From Euzebya sp. (GTDB lineage Bacteria > Actinomycetota > Nitriliruptoria > Euzebyales > Euzebyaceae), in assembly GCF_964222135.1 (NCBI RefSeq), contig NZ_CAXQBR010000024.1, positions 1-45,368 on the forward strand: a stretch of 45,368 bases of DNA, read 5' to 3'. The translations under genes and the position numbers were made by a program. Shown here piece by piece: positions 1-10,906 of the stretch. Numbering within the stretch: position 1 is the stretch's first letter; every line of letters starts with the position of its first letter. The notes beneath the pieces were generated by a model. That model did no database searches. It saw nothing but the letters and a program-made list of their open reading frames with translations, and was not told where the DNA came from.

Positions 1-3523
<3,523 letters not shown>

Positions 3524-3525
3524 GT

Positions 3526-3544
3526 GATGCTCGCGCTCGCTATG
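3526..3544 (+). other. 23S precursor processing stem, right arm
   Basis: GATGCTCGCGCTCGCTATG at 3526-3544 pairs over its full 19 nt with 579-597, closing the helix around 23S. It lies in the 23S-5S spacer, which carries no tRNA. The short hairpin GAACTC-CATA-GAGTTC just before 5S reuses the AGAACTCCATAG word found before the left arm. Confidence 0.85.
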
Positions 3545-3580
3545 TCGTTCATCAGAGAACGCAAACAAGAACTCCATAGA

Positions 3581-3698
3581 GTTCCGTGGTCATTGCGGAG
3601 GGGGTACACCCGGTCACATTCCGAACCCGGAAGTTAAGCCCTCCAGCGCCGATGGTACTGCGCGGGAGACTGCGTGGGAGAGTAGGACGTCGCGGACC
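3581..3698 (+). rRNA. rrf: 5S ribosomal RNA
   Basis: About 118 nt with canonical 5S features: CCGAACCCGGAAGTTAAGC in the loop B/C region (3620-3638), GATGGTACTG, and a terminal GAGAGTAGGACGTCGCGGACC. The first and last bases form the helix I stem. It completes the order 16S-23S-5S. Ends are approximate. Confidence 0.95.
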
Positions 3699-3704
3699 AC
3701 CACA

Positions 3705-3746
3705 AACAGCCGCTCTACCTTCGTGTAGAGCGGCTGTTGTTGTTTT
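3705..3746 (+). terminator. rRNA operon rho-independent terminator
   Basis: A 14-bp perfect stem AACAGCCGCTCTAC / GTAGAGCGGCTGTT with a 6-nt loop (CTTCGT) is followed by a T-rich run ending at 3746. It begins only a few bases after 5S and precedes the next ATG at 3769, as expected for a terminator separating the rrn operon from the TPR gene. Confidence 0.92.
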
Positions 3747-3768
3747 CGACCTCGAAGGCGGTTGCGCC

Positions 3769-4623
3769 ATGCCCCACACGCCCAAGCCGGACCGCGCCGG
3801 TCGCGGCGGCCGCGGTCCCTCAGGCGGCCGTGACCGAGATCCGCGGCGGGACGCGCCCGCCCGGCGCGAGCCGCCGGCGCGGCGGAGCCTGTCGGGCAAG
3901 GCCCCACCCCCTCGCACGCCGGGGGGCGGGCAGAAGCGCCGCGTCCCCAAGCCGACGCTGCCGACCGAGCGGCCCCAGCTCCCCGGCGGGGTGTACCGCG
4001 ACATCCGGCGGACCACCCGGCAGGACGAGGTCGACGACGTCGCCGCGGCGGTCGGGGCCGCGGGCGAGGCCATCGAGGACGGCGACCTCGATCGCGCGGT
4101 GGAGCTGCTGGCGTGGGCCAGCAGCCGGGCGCCGCGGAGCACGTCGATCCGGGAGGGGCTCGGCGTCGCCTACTACCTGTCCGGGCAGTTCGAGGAGGCC
4201 CAGCGCGAGCTGCTCGCGTACCGGCGCATGTCGGGGCGGGCGGACCAGAACCACCTGCTCGCCGACTCAGCGCGCGCGGTCGGCAGGACCGACCGGGTGC
4301 TCGAGCTGGTCGATGAGATGCTGGCCGCCCACCAGGCCGGCAAGGTGCCGGTCGACCGCGTCGTCGAGGCGGTGATCGTCCAGGCGGCGATCCGCGCCGA
4401 CGGGGGCGATTACGAGGGCGCGCTCGCGACCCTCGACCGTGCGCCGCTGCCGGCCGAGCTCGGCACCCCCCACGGGCGCACCTGGTACGCCGCCGGCGAC
4501 ATCGCCGAGCGGATGGGGGACACCCAGCGCGCACGGGAGTACTTCGATGCCGTCCTCACCGTCGAGGAGGACTTCCTCGACGCGGCCGAACGCCTCGCCG
4601 CGCTCGGCGGCTCGGAGGAGTAG
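3769..4623 (+). CDS. tetratricopeptide-repeat protein, conserved in the tlyA region
   Basis: 284-aa protein. Residues 1 to about 75 are a low-complexity basic tail rich in Pro, Arg and Gly. From about residue 82 it is helical with TPR-like pairs: a Gly/Ala-rich ED-GDLDRAVELL unit, then GLGVAYYLSGQFEEAQREL, GGDYEGALATLD and GDTQRAREYFDAVL. TPR proteins act as scaffolds for protein partners, and no catalytic motif is present. An equivalent TPR-type gene lies upstream of tlyA in mycobacteria (from memory, Rv1691-like), so this looks like a core-locus member. ATG 3769 is chosen because earlier in-frame codons fall inside 5S and the terminator. It is convergent with the next gene, 15 nt away. Specific function unknown. 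Confidence 0.85.
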   Translation: MPHTPKPDRAGRGGRGPSGGRDRDPRRDAPARREPPARRSLSGKAPPPRTPGGGQKRRVPKPTLPTERPQLPGGVYRDIRRTTRQDEVDDVAAAVGAAGEAIEDGDLDRAVELLAWASSRAPRSTSIREGLGVAYYLSGQFEEAQRELLAYRRMSGRADQNHLLADSARAVGRTDRVLELVDEMLAAHQAGKVPVDRVVEAVIVQAAIRADGGDYEGALATLDRAPLPAELGTPHGRTWYAAGDIAERMGDTQRAREYFDAVLTVEEDFLDAAERLAALGGSEE

Positions 4624-4638
4624 GGGCGCGGACGGGGG

Positions 4639-5622
4639 CTAGGCCTCCGGCTCGACGCGTCCCTGGTCGCGCAGGTCGAAGTAGCGGGTCAACCCCATCG
4701 CGTTGGACCGGATGCCGCTCAGGAGCTCCACCCGTCCCTCCGCGTCGGGGTCGCCGGGCACGGCCTGCACCTCGTCGGCGAAGCGGCGGCCGAGCGTCTC
4801 CACCACGTGGTCGAGGTCGGCGTCCTCCGACCAGGCCCGGTCGGCGACCCGAACCCACTCCGCGAGGCGATCGCTCGCCTCGACGAGCGCCTCGTGCGGA
4901 GGGTCGACGGGCCCGTAGTGGGCGAGGTGCACGCGTGCGGGCCCGAGGTCGCGGTAGCGCTGGAGGGTGCGCTCGGCCAGGACGAAGTCGAAGTCCGGTG
5001 GAGGGGTCGCCGGACGGATGACGTCCATGCCCGGCATCTTGACCCCGACCGAGTCGCCCACGAAGAGGTCGCCGGAGTCCGGGTCGAACACGCCGATGTG
5101 GTGCTTGGCGTGGCCGGGCGCGGCGAACAGCTCGAGGCGGCGACCACCGCCCAGGTCCAGCTCGAGGTCGGCGTCGACCCCGAGGAGCCGGTCGGCGTCG
5201 ATCGGCGTGCACGCCCCGTACACGGTGTCGAACAGGTCGCCGTACACCCGGCGGGAGCTCGCGTTCAACCGCTCGGGATCGACCATGTGCCGCACGCCGA
5301 TGTCGCTGCACACGATCGTCGCGTTCGGGAACGCGGCGGCGATGTCGCCGGCCCCGCCGGCGTGGTCGAGGTGGATGTGGCTGAGCACCAGGTAGGCGAG
5401 GTCGTCGGGGTCCATCCCCAGCTCGCGCAAGCCCGCGATGACCGACTCGATCGAGATCGCCGGCCCGCACTCGACCAGGGTCGGCCGCGGCGCCGTCAGC
5501 AGGTACCCGGCGGTGACCTTCGTCATCCCGGCGGTCAGCGTGTCGAGTGCGATGACGCCGCCGTCCAGGTCCTCGGCGGGGGAGGGGCGGACGTCGTGCG
5601 GGTGGTCGTCTGCGGTGGGCAT
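4639..5622 (-). CDS. metallo-beta-lactamase-fold hydrolase
   Basis: 327-aa MBL-fold protein. The metal-binding motif reads SHIHLDHAGG (HxHxDH), followed by GHAKHHIG, the Asp of FVGDSVG and a late His in LAHYGP, which together complete a two-metal site. The extra C-terminal helical region (last ~90 residues) could cap the active site. Family members hydrolyse thioesters, phosphodiesters or lactones; the sequence does not say which. ATG 5622 lies 8 nt after the upstream stop. A GTG at 5634 would overlap that stop as GTGA and is an equally possible start. It sits last in a minus-strand run after the AI-2E-type gene, so co-transcription is likely. Confidence 0.88.
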   Translation of the reverse strand: MPTADDHPHDVRPSPAEDLDGGVIALDTLTAGMTKVTAGYLLTAPRPTLVECGPAISIESVIAGLRELGMDPDDLAYLVLSHIHLDHAGGAGDIAAAFPNATIVCSDIGVRHMVDPERLNASSRRVYGDLFDTVYGACTPIDADRLLGVDADLELDLGGGRRLELFAAPGHAKHHIGVFDPDSGDLFVGDSVGVKMPGMDVIRPATPPPDFDFVLAERTLQRYRDLGPARVHLAHYGPVDPPHEALVEASDRLAEWVRVADRAWSEDADLDHVVETLGRRFADEVQAVPGDPDAEGRVELLSGIRSNAMGLTRYFDLRDQGRVEPEA

Positions 5623-5630
5623 CCGGGGGG

Positions 5631-6902
5631 TCACCTCTGCAGGTCGGGGGTGCGTGGGTCGCGGGCGGGGTGGTCGTCGTCCGCGTGGAGCTGGTCGGAG
5701 ATCTCGCTGAGCTCGTCGATCAGCGCGTGCCGCTGCATGTAGGTCGACGAGACGGCCTGGATGATCGCGGTCGCAGGCAGGGCGAGCAGCGCCCCGACGG
5801 CGCCGAGGAGGGTGGCGCCGATGATCACGCTGACGAACGCCACGGCGGGGTGGATGTCCATCGTCGCCGCCTGCAGGCGGGGGGCGATCAGGTAGTTCTC
5901 GATCTGCTGGTAGACGGCCAGGAAGATCAGCACCCAGATCGCGAGGATCGGGTCGTGGATCAGGGCCACGATGACGATGAGGACCCCGCCGAGGTAGGTC
6001 CCGACGACGGGGACGAACGCCCCGGTCACCCCCACCCAGAGGCCGAGGGGGAGGGGGTAGGGGACGCCGATGACCAGCAGGAAGACGGCCGTCACGGTCG
6101 CGGCCACGGCGGCGATCAGCACCCGTGAGTAGATGTACCCGCCGGTCTTGGCCACGGCGATCTCCCAGATCGCCAGCATCTCGCGCTGCCGGTGCGGGGG
6201 GAGGGGGCGAGCCAGCGCGGCGCGGAACCGCGGCCCGTCCGCCACCATGTAGAACGACACCAGCAGCACCGTGAGGCCCTGGAAGATCACCCCCAGGGCC
6301 GTGGCGCCGATGCCGACGACGCTCCCCGCGGCGCCCAGCACGTTGCCGGTCGCGAACTGGGCGATCCCGCCGCTGCTCAGCTCGCGGCCGATGCGGATGA
6401 GCTCCTGGTTCAGGTTCGCGTCCGGGTCGAGCTGGAGGTCCACGTAGGGGATCCGGCTGAGGAGGGAGTTCAGCTCGTCCACCGACCGCGGGATGGTCCG
6501 CAGCAGGTCGCTGACCTGGTCGACCAGCAGCGGGATGATCGAGCCGAAGCTCGCCACCAGCGCGAGGATCGCACCGAGGAACACGACGGCGGTCGCGGGA
6601 CCCCGGCGCCAGCCGTGCCGTCCCAGCCACTGGACGGCCGGCTCGACGGCGAAGGCGATGAACAGCGACACGAGCAGCATCACCAGCACCGACCGCAACG
6701 ACCGGATGACGATCACCGTGGCGTAGGTCAGCACCAGCACGACGATGAGACCGACGAGCTGGGCGGGGCTGGGCAGCGCGCTCTCGGGCCACCGGCCGAA
6801 CCGATCGCTGGCCCGACGGCCGCGTGCGGCACGGCCCGTCGGGACCGCCCGGCCGGGCGTCGGCCGACCGGTGGTCTCGGGTGCGGGCGTCTCGTCGCTC
6901 AT
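5631..6902 (-). CDS. AI-2E family transporter (PF01594-type membrane protein)
   Basis: 423 aa. An N-terminal ~45-residue Pro/Arg-rich cytoplasmic tail is followed by about eight hydrophobic segments. Typical family features are the early segment pair, the long amphipathic loop with VDQVSDLLRTIPRSVDEL, the pore-side segments with the PYPLPLGLWVG-like loop, and the late QQIENYLIAPR motif with HPAVAFVSVIIGATLLG. Members have been proposed as AI-2 exporters or as Na+/H+ or other exporters, so the substrate is open. Membrane-located. ATG at 6902; the gene leads directly into the MBL gene. Confidence 0.9.
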   Translation of the reverse strand: MSDETPAPETTGRPTPGRAVPTGRAARGRRASDRFGRWPESALPSPAQLVGLIVVLVLTYATVIVIRSLRSVLVMLLVSLFIAFAVEPAVQWLGRHGWRRGPATAVVFLGAILALVASFGSIIPLLVDQVSDLLRTIPRSVDELNSLLSRIPYVDLQLDPDANLNQELIRIGRELSSGGIAQFATGNVLGAAGSVVGIGATALGVIFQGLTVLLVSFYMVADGPRFRAALARPLPPHRQREMLAIWEIAVAKTGGYIYSRVLIAAVAATVTAVFLLVIGVPYPLPLGLWVGVTGAFVPVVGTYLGGVLIVIVALIHDPILAIWVLIFLAVYQQIENYLIAPRLQAATMDIHPAVAFVSVIIGATLLGAVGALLALPATAIIQAVSSTYMQRHALIDELSEISDQLHADDDHPARDPRTPDLQR

Positions 6903-6945
6903 CCGGCGCGCAACGTACCGCAGCGGGTCGGGCGCCAGTCCCGGA

Positions 6946-8172
6946 TCACGCCTGCGCGTCGAGGGCGCGCATGACGAGCCCCGCGCGCGGCTTCGGGCGG
7001 AACCACGTGGTCTTGGCGGGCATCCGCAACCCGGACGCCGCGACGTCCAGCACCTGCTGCGCGGTGGGGGGCGCCAGCAGCAGGAGCGTCGCGGCGGAGG
7101 ACCGCGCGACCTCGTCCGCCGCCTCCCCGGCGTCGAACACCGCTCGCGCGGCTGTCTCGGGTGCGATCAGGGGCAGGACGTGGGTCGCCGCGACCTGTGC
7201 GTCGAGCTGCTGGAGGCTGGGCTGGTCCGGCGCCGCACTCGTGCGCAGGCGTCGCGGGTCGTCGGCACGCAGCACCCACCGGCCATCGGGCGTCACCACC
7301 CCGAAGGCGACGCCGGGCATCTCGCCGATCGCCCGCTCGAGCTCGACCACCCCGTCCCGCCAGGCGAGCGCACGGAAGCCCGGGATCCGCGGCGTGCCGT
7401 CGGGTCCGGTGGGCGGCGTGCCGGGCACCAGGCGGTGGACGGCGCGGAGCTCCGGACCGTGGGCCCGGGCGTCGACGAGCCACACGGTCACGCGTCCCCA
7501 CCGGGCGCCGGCCTCTGCGGCCAGCTGCCGGGCCGCGGCGACGCGGTGGTGGCCGTCGGCGAGCACCGCGGTGACGTCGGCGTGCGCGGCCGTGATCGAC
7601 GACACGAGGGCCGGCTCGTCGATCCGCCACAGCCGGTGGTCGACGTTCGCCTCGTCGGTGAACGCCGCGACCGGGGGGCGCCCTGCCGTGGTCGCGCCCA
7701 GGTCCGGCACGCCGGGGGCCATGTGGAGGGCGACGACGGGCGTCAGGTCGACCGGCACCTGCCGCATGCGCTCGGCGCGCAGCGCCGTCCGGGCGTCGTC
7801 GACGTGCTCGTGGAGCAGCAGGCGTCCCCGCTCGATCTCGGTGAGGTCGACGGCCCCGACGATGCCGCGCTGCACGGTCGGGACCCCGCGGCGCAGCTCG
7901 TGCTCCTCGTAGAGGTAGAGCGCGGGCTGCGCGTCCTCGACCAGCACGCCGGTGCGGCGCCAGCGGGCGAGGGTCGCCCGCGCGGCCTGGAACCCGCCGG
8001 GTCCGCCGTCGGCCTCACCCGCCTGGAGCTCGAGCACCGTGTAGGGGTTCGCGGTCCGGTGCTGGAGGTACTGCAGGGGGTCGAACGCGTCGTAGGGCGG
8101 CGCCGAGGTCTCCTCCGGCGGGCCAGCGACCGCCGAGTCGTACCGCAGCGCGCGGAAGGGGAGGAGCCGCAC
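6946..8172 (-). CDS. DUF1015 family protein (SerK/ParB-like fold)
   Basis: 408 aa starting from GTG 8172 (reads RLLPFRALRYD, then APPYDAFDP), the standard opening of DUF1015 proteins. The core motif ADGHHRVAAA near residues 200-215 matches the ParB-like nucleotide-binding loop used by ADP-dependent serine kinases of this superfamily. Archaeal relatives phosphorylate free serine; bacterial members are mostly uncharacterised. The gene is transcribed away from the phasin-like gene at 8314, leaving a 141-bp divergent promoter region. Family identification is firm, activity is inferred. Confidence 0.88.
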   Translation of the reverse strand: MRLLPFRALRYDSAVAGPPEETSAPPYDAFDPLQYLQHRTANPYTVLELQAGEADGGPGGFQAARATLARWRRTGVLVEDAQPALYLYEEHELRRGVPTVQRGIVGAVDLTEIERGRLLLHEHVDDARTALRAERMRQVPVDLTPVVALHMAPGVPDLGATTAGRPPVAAFTDEANVDHRLWRIDEPALVSSITAAHADVTAVLADGHHRVAAARQLAAEAGARWGRVTVWLVDARAHGPELRAVHRLVPGTPPTGPDGTPRIPGFRALAWRDGVVELERAIGEMPGVAFGVVTPDGRWVLRADDPRRLRTSAAPDQPSLQQLDAQVAATHVLPLIAPETAARAVFDAGEAADEVARSSAATLLLLAPPTAQQVLDVAASGLRMPAKTTWFRPKPRAGLVMRALDAQA

Positions 8173-8247
8173 GTCAGGCGTCCCACGGCTGCCGCGCGCC
8201 GGGGGGCCCCCGACGGACGGTCAGCCGTTCGCACGCCATCAGGGCGT

Positions 8248-8253
8248 TATCCT
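8248..8253 (+). promoter_or_regulatory. candidate -10 box for the phasin-like gene
   Basis: TATCCT at 8248-8253 fits the TANNNT -10 pattern and lies 60 nt upstream of the GTG at 8314, within the divergent gap after the DUF1015 gene. No convincing -35 is seen. Tentative. Confidence 0.35.
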
Positions 8254-8313
8254 GCACCCCACAGCCCACGTCGGCAGCAGTCGACCGTCCGCGAGCGAAC
8301 CGGAGTCGAACCA

Positions 8314-9222
8314 GTGGAACCCGCTTGGAGGAAGTACCTCGACATGGCCAGCGGCCTGGCCGAGGTGCCGCGACGCAAGGCAGAGGATGCGGTCAAGGCC
8401 CTGGTCTCGAGGGGCGAGATCGCGGCCAACGCCAGCGAGAACATGGTCGAGGCGCTGATCGGGCAGGTCGACCGCAACCGCAAGGCGATCCAGGAGATCG
8501 TGTCGAAGGAGGTCGAGCGCGCCCTCGCCGGCGTCGACGTCGTGCGCACCAGCGCGATCGAGGCGCTGGAGAGCCGCATCAGCCTGCTCGAGCGCCTCCG
8601 CGGCGGGGACGACGAGGGGTCGGAGGACGCGCCCGCCCCGGTCAAGAAGGCCACCGCGAAGAATGCCACCAAGAAGGCGACGAAGCGGTCCGCGGCGAAG
8701 AAGACTGCGGCGAAGAAGGCCACCAAGAAGGCGGCGACGAAGAAGGCGACCAAGAAGGCCAGCACGCGGTCGGTCACCGCCACCGCCGCCGCGGCGACCG
8801 CCGAGTCGGCGTCATCTGCTGCGCCGCCCGCCGCCGCGAGCGGCAGCGCCGACACCGCGTCCACGGCGAAGTCCACGGCTGCCAAGACCACCGCCGCCGC
8901 GGCCAAGAAGTCGACGGCGGCCAAGAAGTCGACGGGCGCGAAGAAGGCGACGGCGAAGACGGCGTCATCCGCGAAGTCGACCGCTGCCAAGACGACCGCC
9001 GCGGCTGCGAAGAAGACCAGCACGGCGAAGAAGACCAGCACGGCGAAGAAGACGAGCACGGCGAAGAAGGCCAGCACGGCCAAGAAGACGAGCACGGCCA
9101 AGAAGGCCAGCCCCGCCAAGAAGACGGCCATGCCGCCGTCGTCGAGCGGGCAGGGCTCGAGCGCCTCGTCGGACTCCGGCGCCGGGGCCTCCGGCTCCCC
9201 TGACCGCGGCGACGAGAGCTGA
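8314..9222 (+). CDS. phasin-like coiled-coil protein with histone H1-like Lys/Ala tail
   Basis: 302 aa. Residues 1 to about 100 are a helical amphipathic domain (WRKYLDMASGLAEVPRRKAE, then VDRNRKAIQEIVSKEVERAL and ALESRISLLERL) of the phasin/PHA-granule-associated type; I recall a similar protein at this spot in other actinobacteria. From about residue 107 the protein turns into KKATAKKATKK-type repeats with Ala, Ser and Thr, strongly basic, ending in an acidic Ser-rich tail. This resembles bacterial H1-like nucleoid proteins, so DNA binding is plausible. GTG 8314 has GGAG 8 nt upstream; ATG 8344 is an alternative. Codon repetition makes the tail prone to length change. Confidence 0.82.
   Translation: MEPAWRKYLDMASGLAEVPRRKAEDAVKALVSRGEIAANASENMVEALIGQVDRNRKAIQEIVSKEVERALAGVDVVRTSAIEALESRISLLERLRGGDDEGSEDAPAPVKKATAKNATKKATKRSAAKKTAAKKATKKAATKKATKKASTRSVTATAAAATAESASSAAPPAAASGSADTASTAKSTAAKTTAAAAKKSTAAKKSTGAKKATAKTASSAKSTAAKTTAAAAKKTSTAKKTSTAKKTSTAKKASTAKKTSTAKKASPAKKTAMPPSSSGQGSSASSDSGAGASGSPDRGDES
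9010..9126 (+). repeat. 18-bp tandem repeat inside the Lys/Ala tail
   Basis: Six head-to-tail 18-bp units beginning at 9010, 9028, 9046, 9064, 9082 and 9100, each of the form AAGAAGACCAGCACGGCG with few changes, plus a partial seventh. They encode KKTSTA or KKASTA hexapeptides. In-frame units mean gain or loss by slippage changes tail length without frameshift. Confidence 0.9.
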
Positions 9223-9224
9223 CC

Positions 9225-9380
9225 GTGCACGGCACCGATCCGCTCGAGGACGTCCGGTCCGCGGTCAGCGACCTCCACGCGAGGCCGGTGGCCGAGCACG
9301 TGGAGGCGCTCGGACGGTCCCTCGACGTCATCGTCCGCGAGCTCGACGAGCTGGCGCGCAGCATCCCGCCCGCCCGGTAG
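9225..9380 (+). CDS. small conserved-locus protein, 51 aa
   Basis: GTG 9225 to TAG 9378-9380, two bases after the stop of the phasin-like gene and 10 bases before tlyA. The product begins VHGTDPLEDVRSAVSDL and ends ELDELARSIPPAR; it is acidic and probably one helical hairpin. Mycobacteria carry a similarly small gene directly before tlyA (Rv1693, from memory, with a comparable 'DPL..LR' opening), which supports a real gene. No function is recognised. There is only a weak GAGAG ribosome site, so translational coupling to the upstream gene is likely. Confidence 0.72.
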   Translation: MHGTDPLEDVRSAVSDLHARPVAEHVEALGRSLDVIVRELDELARSIPPAR

Positions 9381-9390
9381 CCGGCGCGAC

Positions 9391-10203
9391 GTGGCCGGAC
9401 GGCGAGCCCGCCTCGACGCGGAGGTCGTCCGCCGGGGCCTCGCACCCTCGCGGAGCGCCGCCCAGGCGATGATCGCCGCCGGTGAGGTGCGCGTCGGCGG
9501 CGTGCCCGCACCCAAGCCCGCCACCCAGATCACCCCCGACGACCCGGTGGAGGTGGTCAGCACCGGCCCCCGCTACGCCAGCCGAGGCGGGCTCAAGCTG
9601 GCCGGGGCCCTCGACGCCCTCGACGTGGACCCCGCCGGTCGGGTCGCCCTCGACGCCGGGGCTGCCCACGGCGGGTTCACCGACGTCCTCCTCCGCCGCG
9701 GCGCGGCGCACGTCGTCGCCGTCGACGTCGCGTACGGGCAGCTCGCGTGGGCCCTCCGCACCGACGAGCGCGTCACCCTGCTCGAGCGCACCAACGTGCG
9801 GGAGCTCACGGCGGCGGACCTGGCCGGCCGCAGCCCCTCCGTGGTCGTCGCCGACCTGTCCTTCATCTCGCTGCAGAAGGTCCTCCCGGCCCTGGTGCGC
9901 GCCGCCGCCCCCGATGCCGACCTGCTGCCCATGGTGAAGCCCCAGTTCGAGGCCGGCCCGGCGCGGGTCGGCAAGGGGGGCGTGGTCCGAGACCCCCAGG
10001 TCTGGTCCGACGCGATGGCCGGCGTCGTCGCCGTCGCCGCCGACCTGGGCCTCGACCTGGTCGGGGCGGTGCCGTCACCGGCGCCCGGGCCCGCGGGCAA
10101 CGTGGAGTTCTTCCTCCACCTGCGCCGCGGTCGGGCCGCTGCCGACGCGGAGGCCGTCATCGCCGGAGCGGTCGCCGCCGGCCGCCGACTGCGGGACGGC
10201 TGA
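9391..10203 (+). CDS. tlyA: TlyA family rRNA (cytidine-2'-O)-methyltransferase
   Basis: 270 aa. An N-terminal S4 RNA-binding domain (residues 5-60, RLDAEVVRRGLAPSRSAAQ) precedes an FtsJ-like Rossmann methyltransferase. The K-D-K-E set of ribose methylases can be assigned to Lys of RGGLKL, Asp of VADLSFIS, Lys of MVKPQFE and Glu of GNVEFF. TlyA methylates 16S C1409 and/or 23S C1920 and affects capreomycin sensitivity in mycobacteria. The SAM-binding loop reads DAGAAHGGFTD where the family usually has DVGASTGGFTD, a change of the two middle residues. GTG 9391 follows the 51-aa gene by 10 nt. Confidence 0.93.
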   Translation: MAGRRARLDAEVVRRGLAPSRSAAQAMIAAGEVRVGGVPAPKPATQITPDDPVEVVSTGPRYASRGGLKLAGALDALDVDPAGRVALDAGAAHGGFTDVLLRRGAAHVVAVDVAYGQLAWALRTDERVTLLERTNVRELTAADLAGRSPSVVVADLSFISLQKVLPALVRAAAPDADLLPMVKPQFEAGPARVGKGGVVRDPQVWSDAMAGVVAVAADLGLDLVGAVPSPAPGPAGNVEFFLHLRRGRAAADAEAVIAGAVAAGRRLRDG

Positions 10204-10246
10204 CGCGCCTGTGCACCACCACCCGCACCACGTCAGCCCCCCTGCG

Positions 10247-10252
10247 TAGATT
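10247..10252 (+). promoter_or_regulatory. candidate -10 box for tetR, near-leaderless
   Basis: TAGATT at 10247-10252 lies 12 nt before the ATG at 10265. A start point 6-8 nt downstream would leave a leader of at most about 7 nt. The same TANNNT-to-start geometry recurs before xerD, scpA and the small CxxC gene. Confidence 0.45.
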
Positions 10253-10264
10253 GGGGGACGCGAC

Positions 10265-10906
10265 ATGAGACGTTCCCGAGTGACCGCCGGCGTCACGCTC
10301 CCGCGTGAGCCCAAGCAGGAGCGCAGCCGCCGGAAGCAGACCGCCCTCATGGCGTCGGCCGAGCGGCTCTTCGCCGAGCCCGGCTTCGAGCACGTGACCG
10401 CTGACGACATCGCCGCCGACGCGGGGTTCGGGACCGGCACCTTCTACAACTACTTCACGAACAAGACCCAGGCGTTCCTGATGGTCGCCGGCCGCCACGA
10501 GACGGCGATCGCGCCCACGCTCGAGACGATCAGCGCCGAGCTGACCGCCGGCAGCGACATCGCCTCGGTCGCGGAGCAGATCGTCGGGTCCGTCATCAGC
10601 GATCGACGTCGCGTCCCGTGGCTCCGACGCACCTGGTTGCGGCTGGCCCTGACCGATCCCGAGGTGGCGGAGGTCCAGCGGCGCATCGACGTCGAGTGGG
10701 ATGCCGCGCTCACCGAGCTCGTCGACACCCTGCGCGACTCCCCGGACGTGGCCGACCTCGACCTGCCCTCCCCGGCGATCGCCACGACCCTACGGGTGCT
10801 CGTCGACGCCCTGGCCGACGAGGTCGTGCTCGTCGGCAGCATCCGCCCGGACGACGCGGCCCGGACCGTCGCGGCGCTCCTCGACGGGCTCGTCCAGGAC
10901 CGGTGA
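10265..10906 (+). CDS. TetR family transcriptional regulator
   Basis: 213 aa. The N-terminal helix-turn-helix spans residues ~18-65: RKQTALMASAERLFAE, then TADDIAADAGFGTGTFYNYF with the typical TFYNYFxNK recognition helix. The remainder is the helical ligand/dimer domain without recognisable specificity. The gene sits between tlyA and recN, where other actinobacteria usually carry NAD kinase (ppnK). Its stop overlaps the recN GTG by 4 bp (GTGA), so it is likely co-translated with recN. A link to DNA damage control is possible but not shown. Confidence 0.9.
   Translation: MRRSRVTAGVTLPREPKQERSRRKQTALMASAERLFAEPGFEHVTADDIAADAGFGTGTFYNYFTNKTQAFLMVAGRHETAIAPTLETISAELTAGSDIASVAEQIVGSVISDRRRVPWLRRTWLRLALTDPEVAEVQRRIDVEWDAALTELVDTLRDSPDVADLDLPSPAIATTLRVLVDALADEVVLVGSIRPDDAARTVAALLDGLVQDR

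Noticed and set aside
6745-8313. Plus-strand frame running from 6745 into the phasin-like gene
   Set aside because: This part is antisense to the AI-2E and DUF1015 genes and has no domain; the real protein starts at 8314.
9010-9126. CRISPR-like array
   Set aside because: The 18-bp units are contiguous without spacers and encode in-frame KKTSTA peptides.
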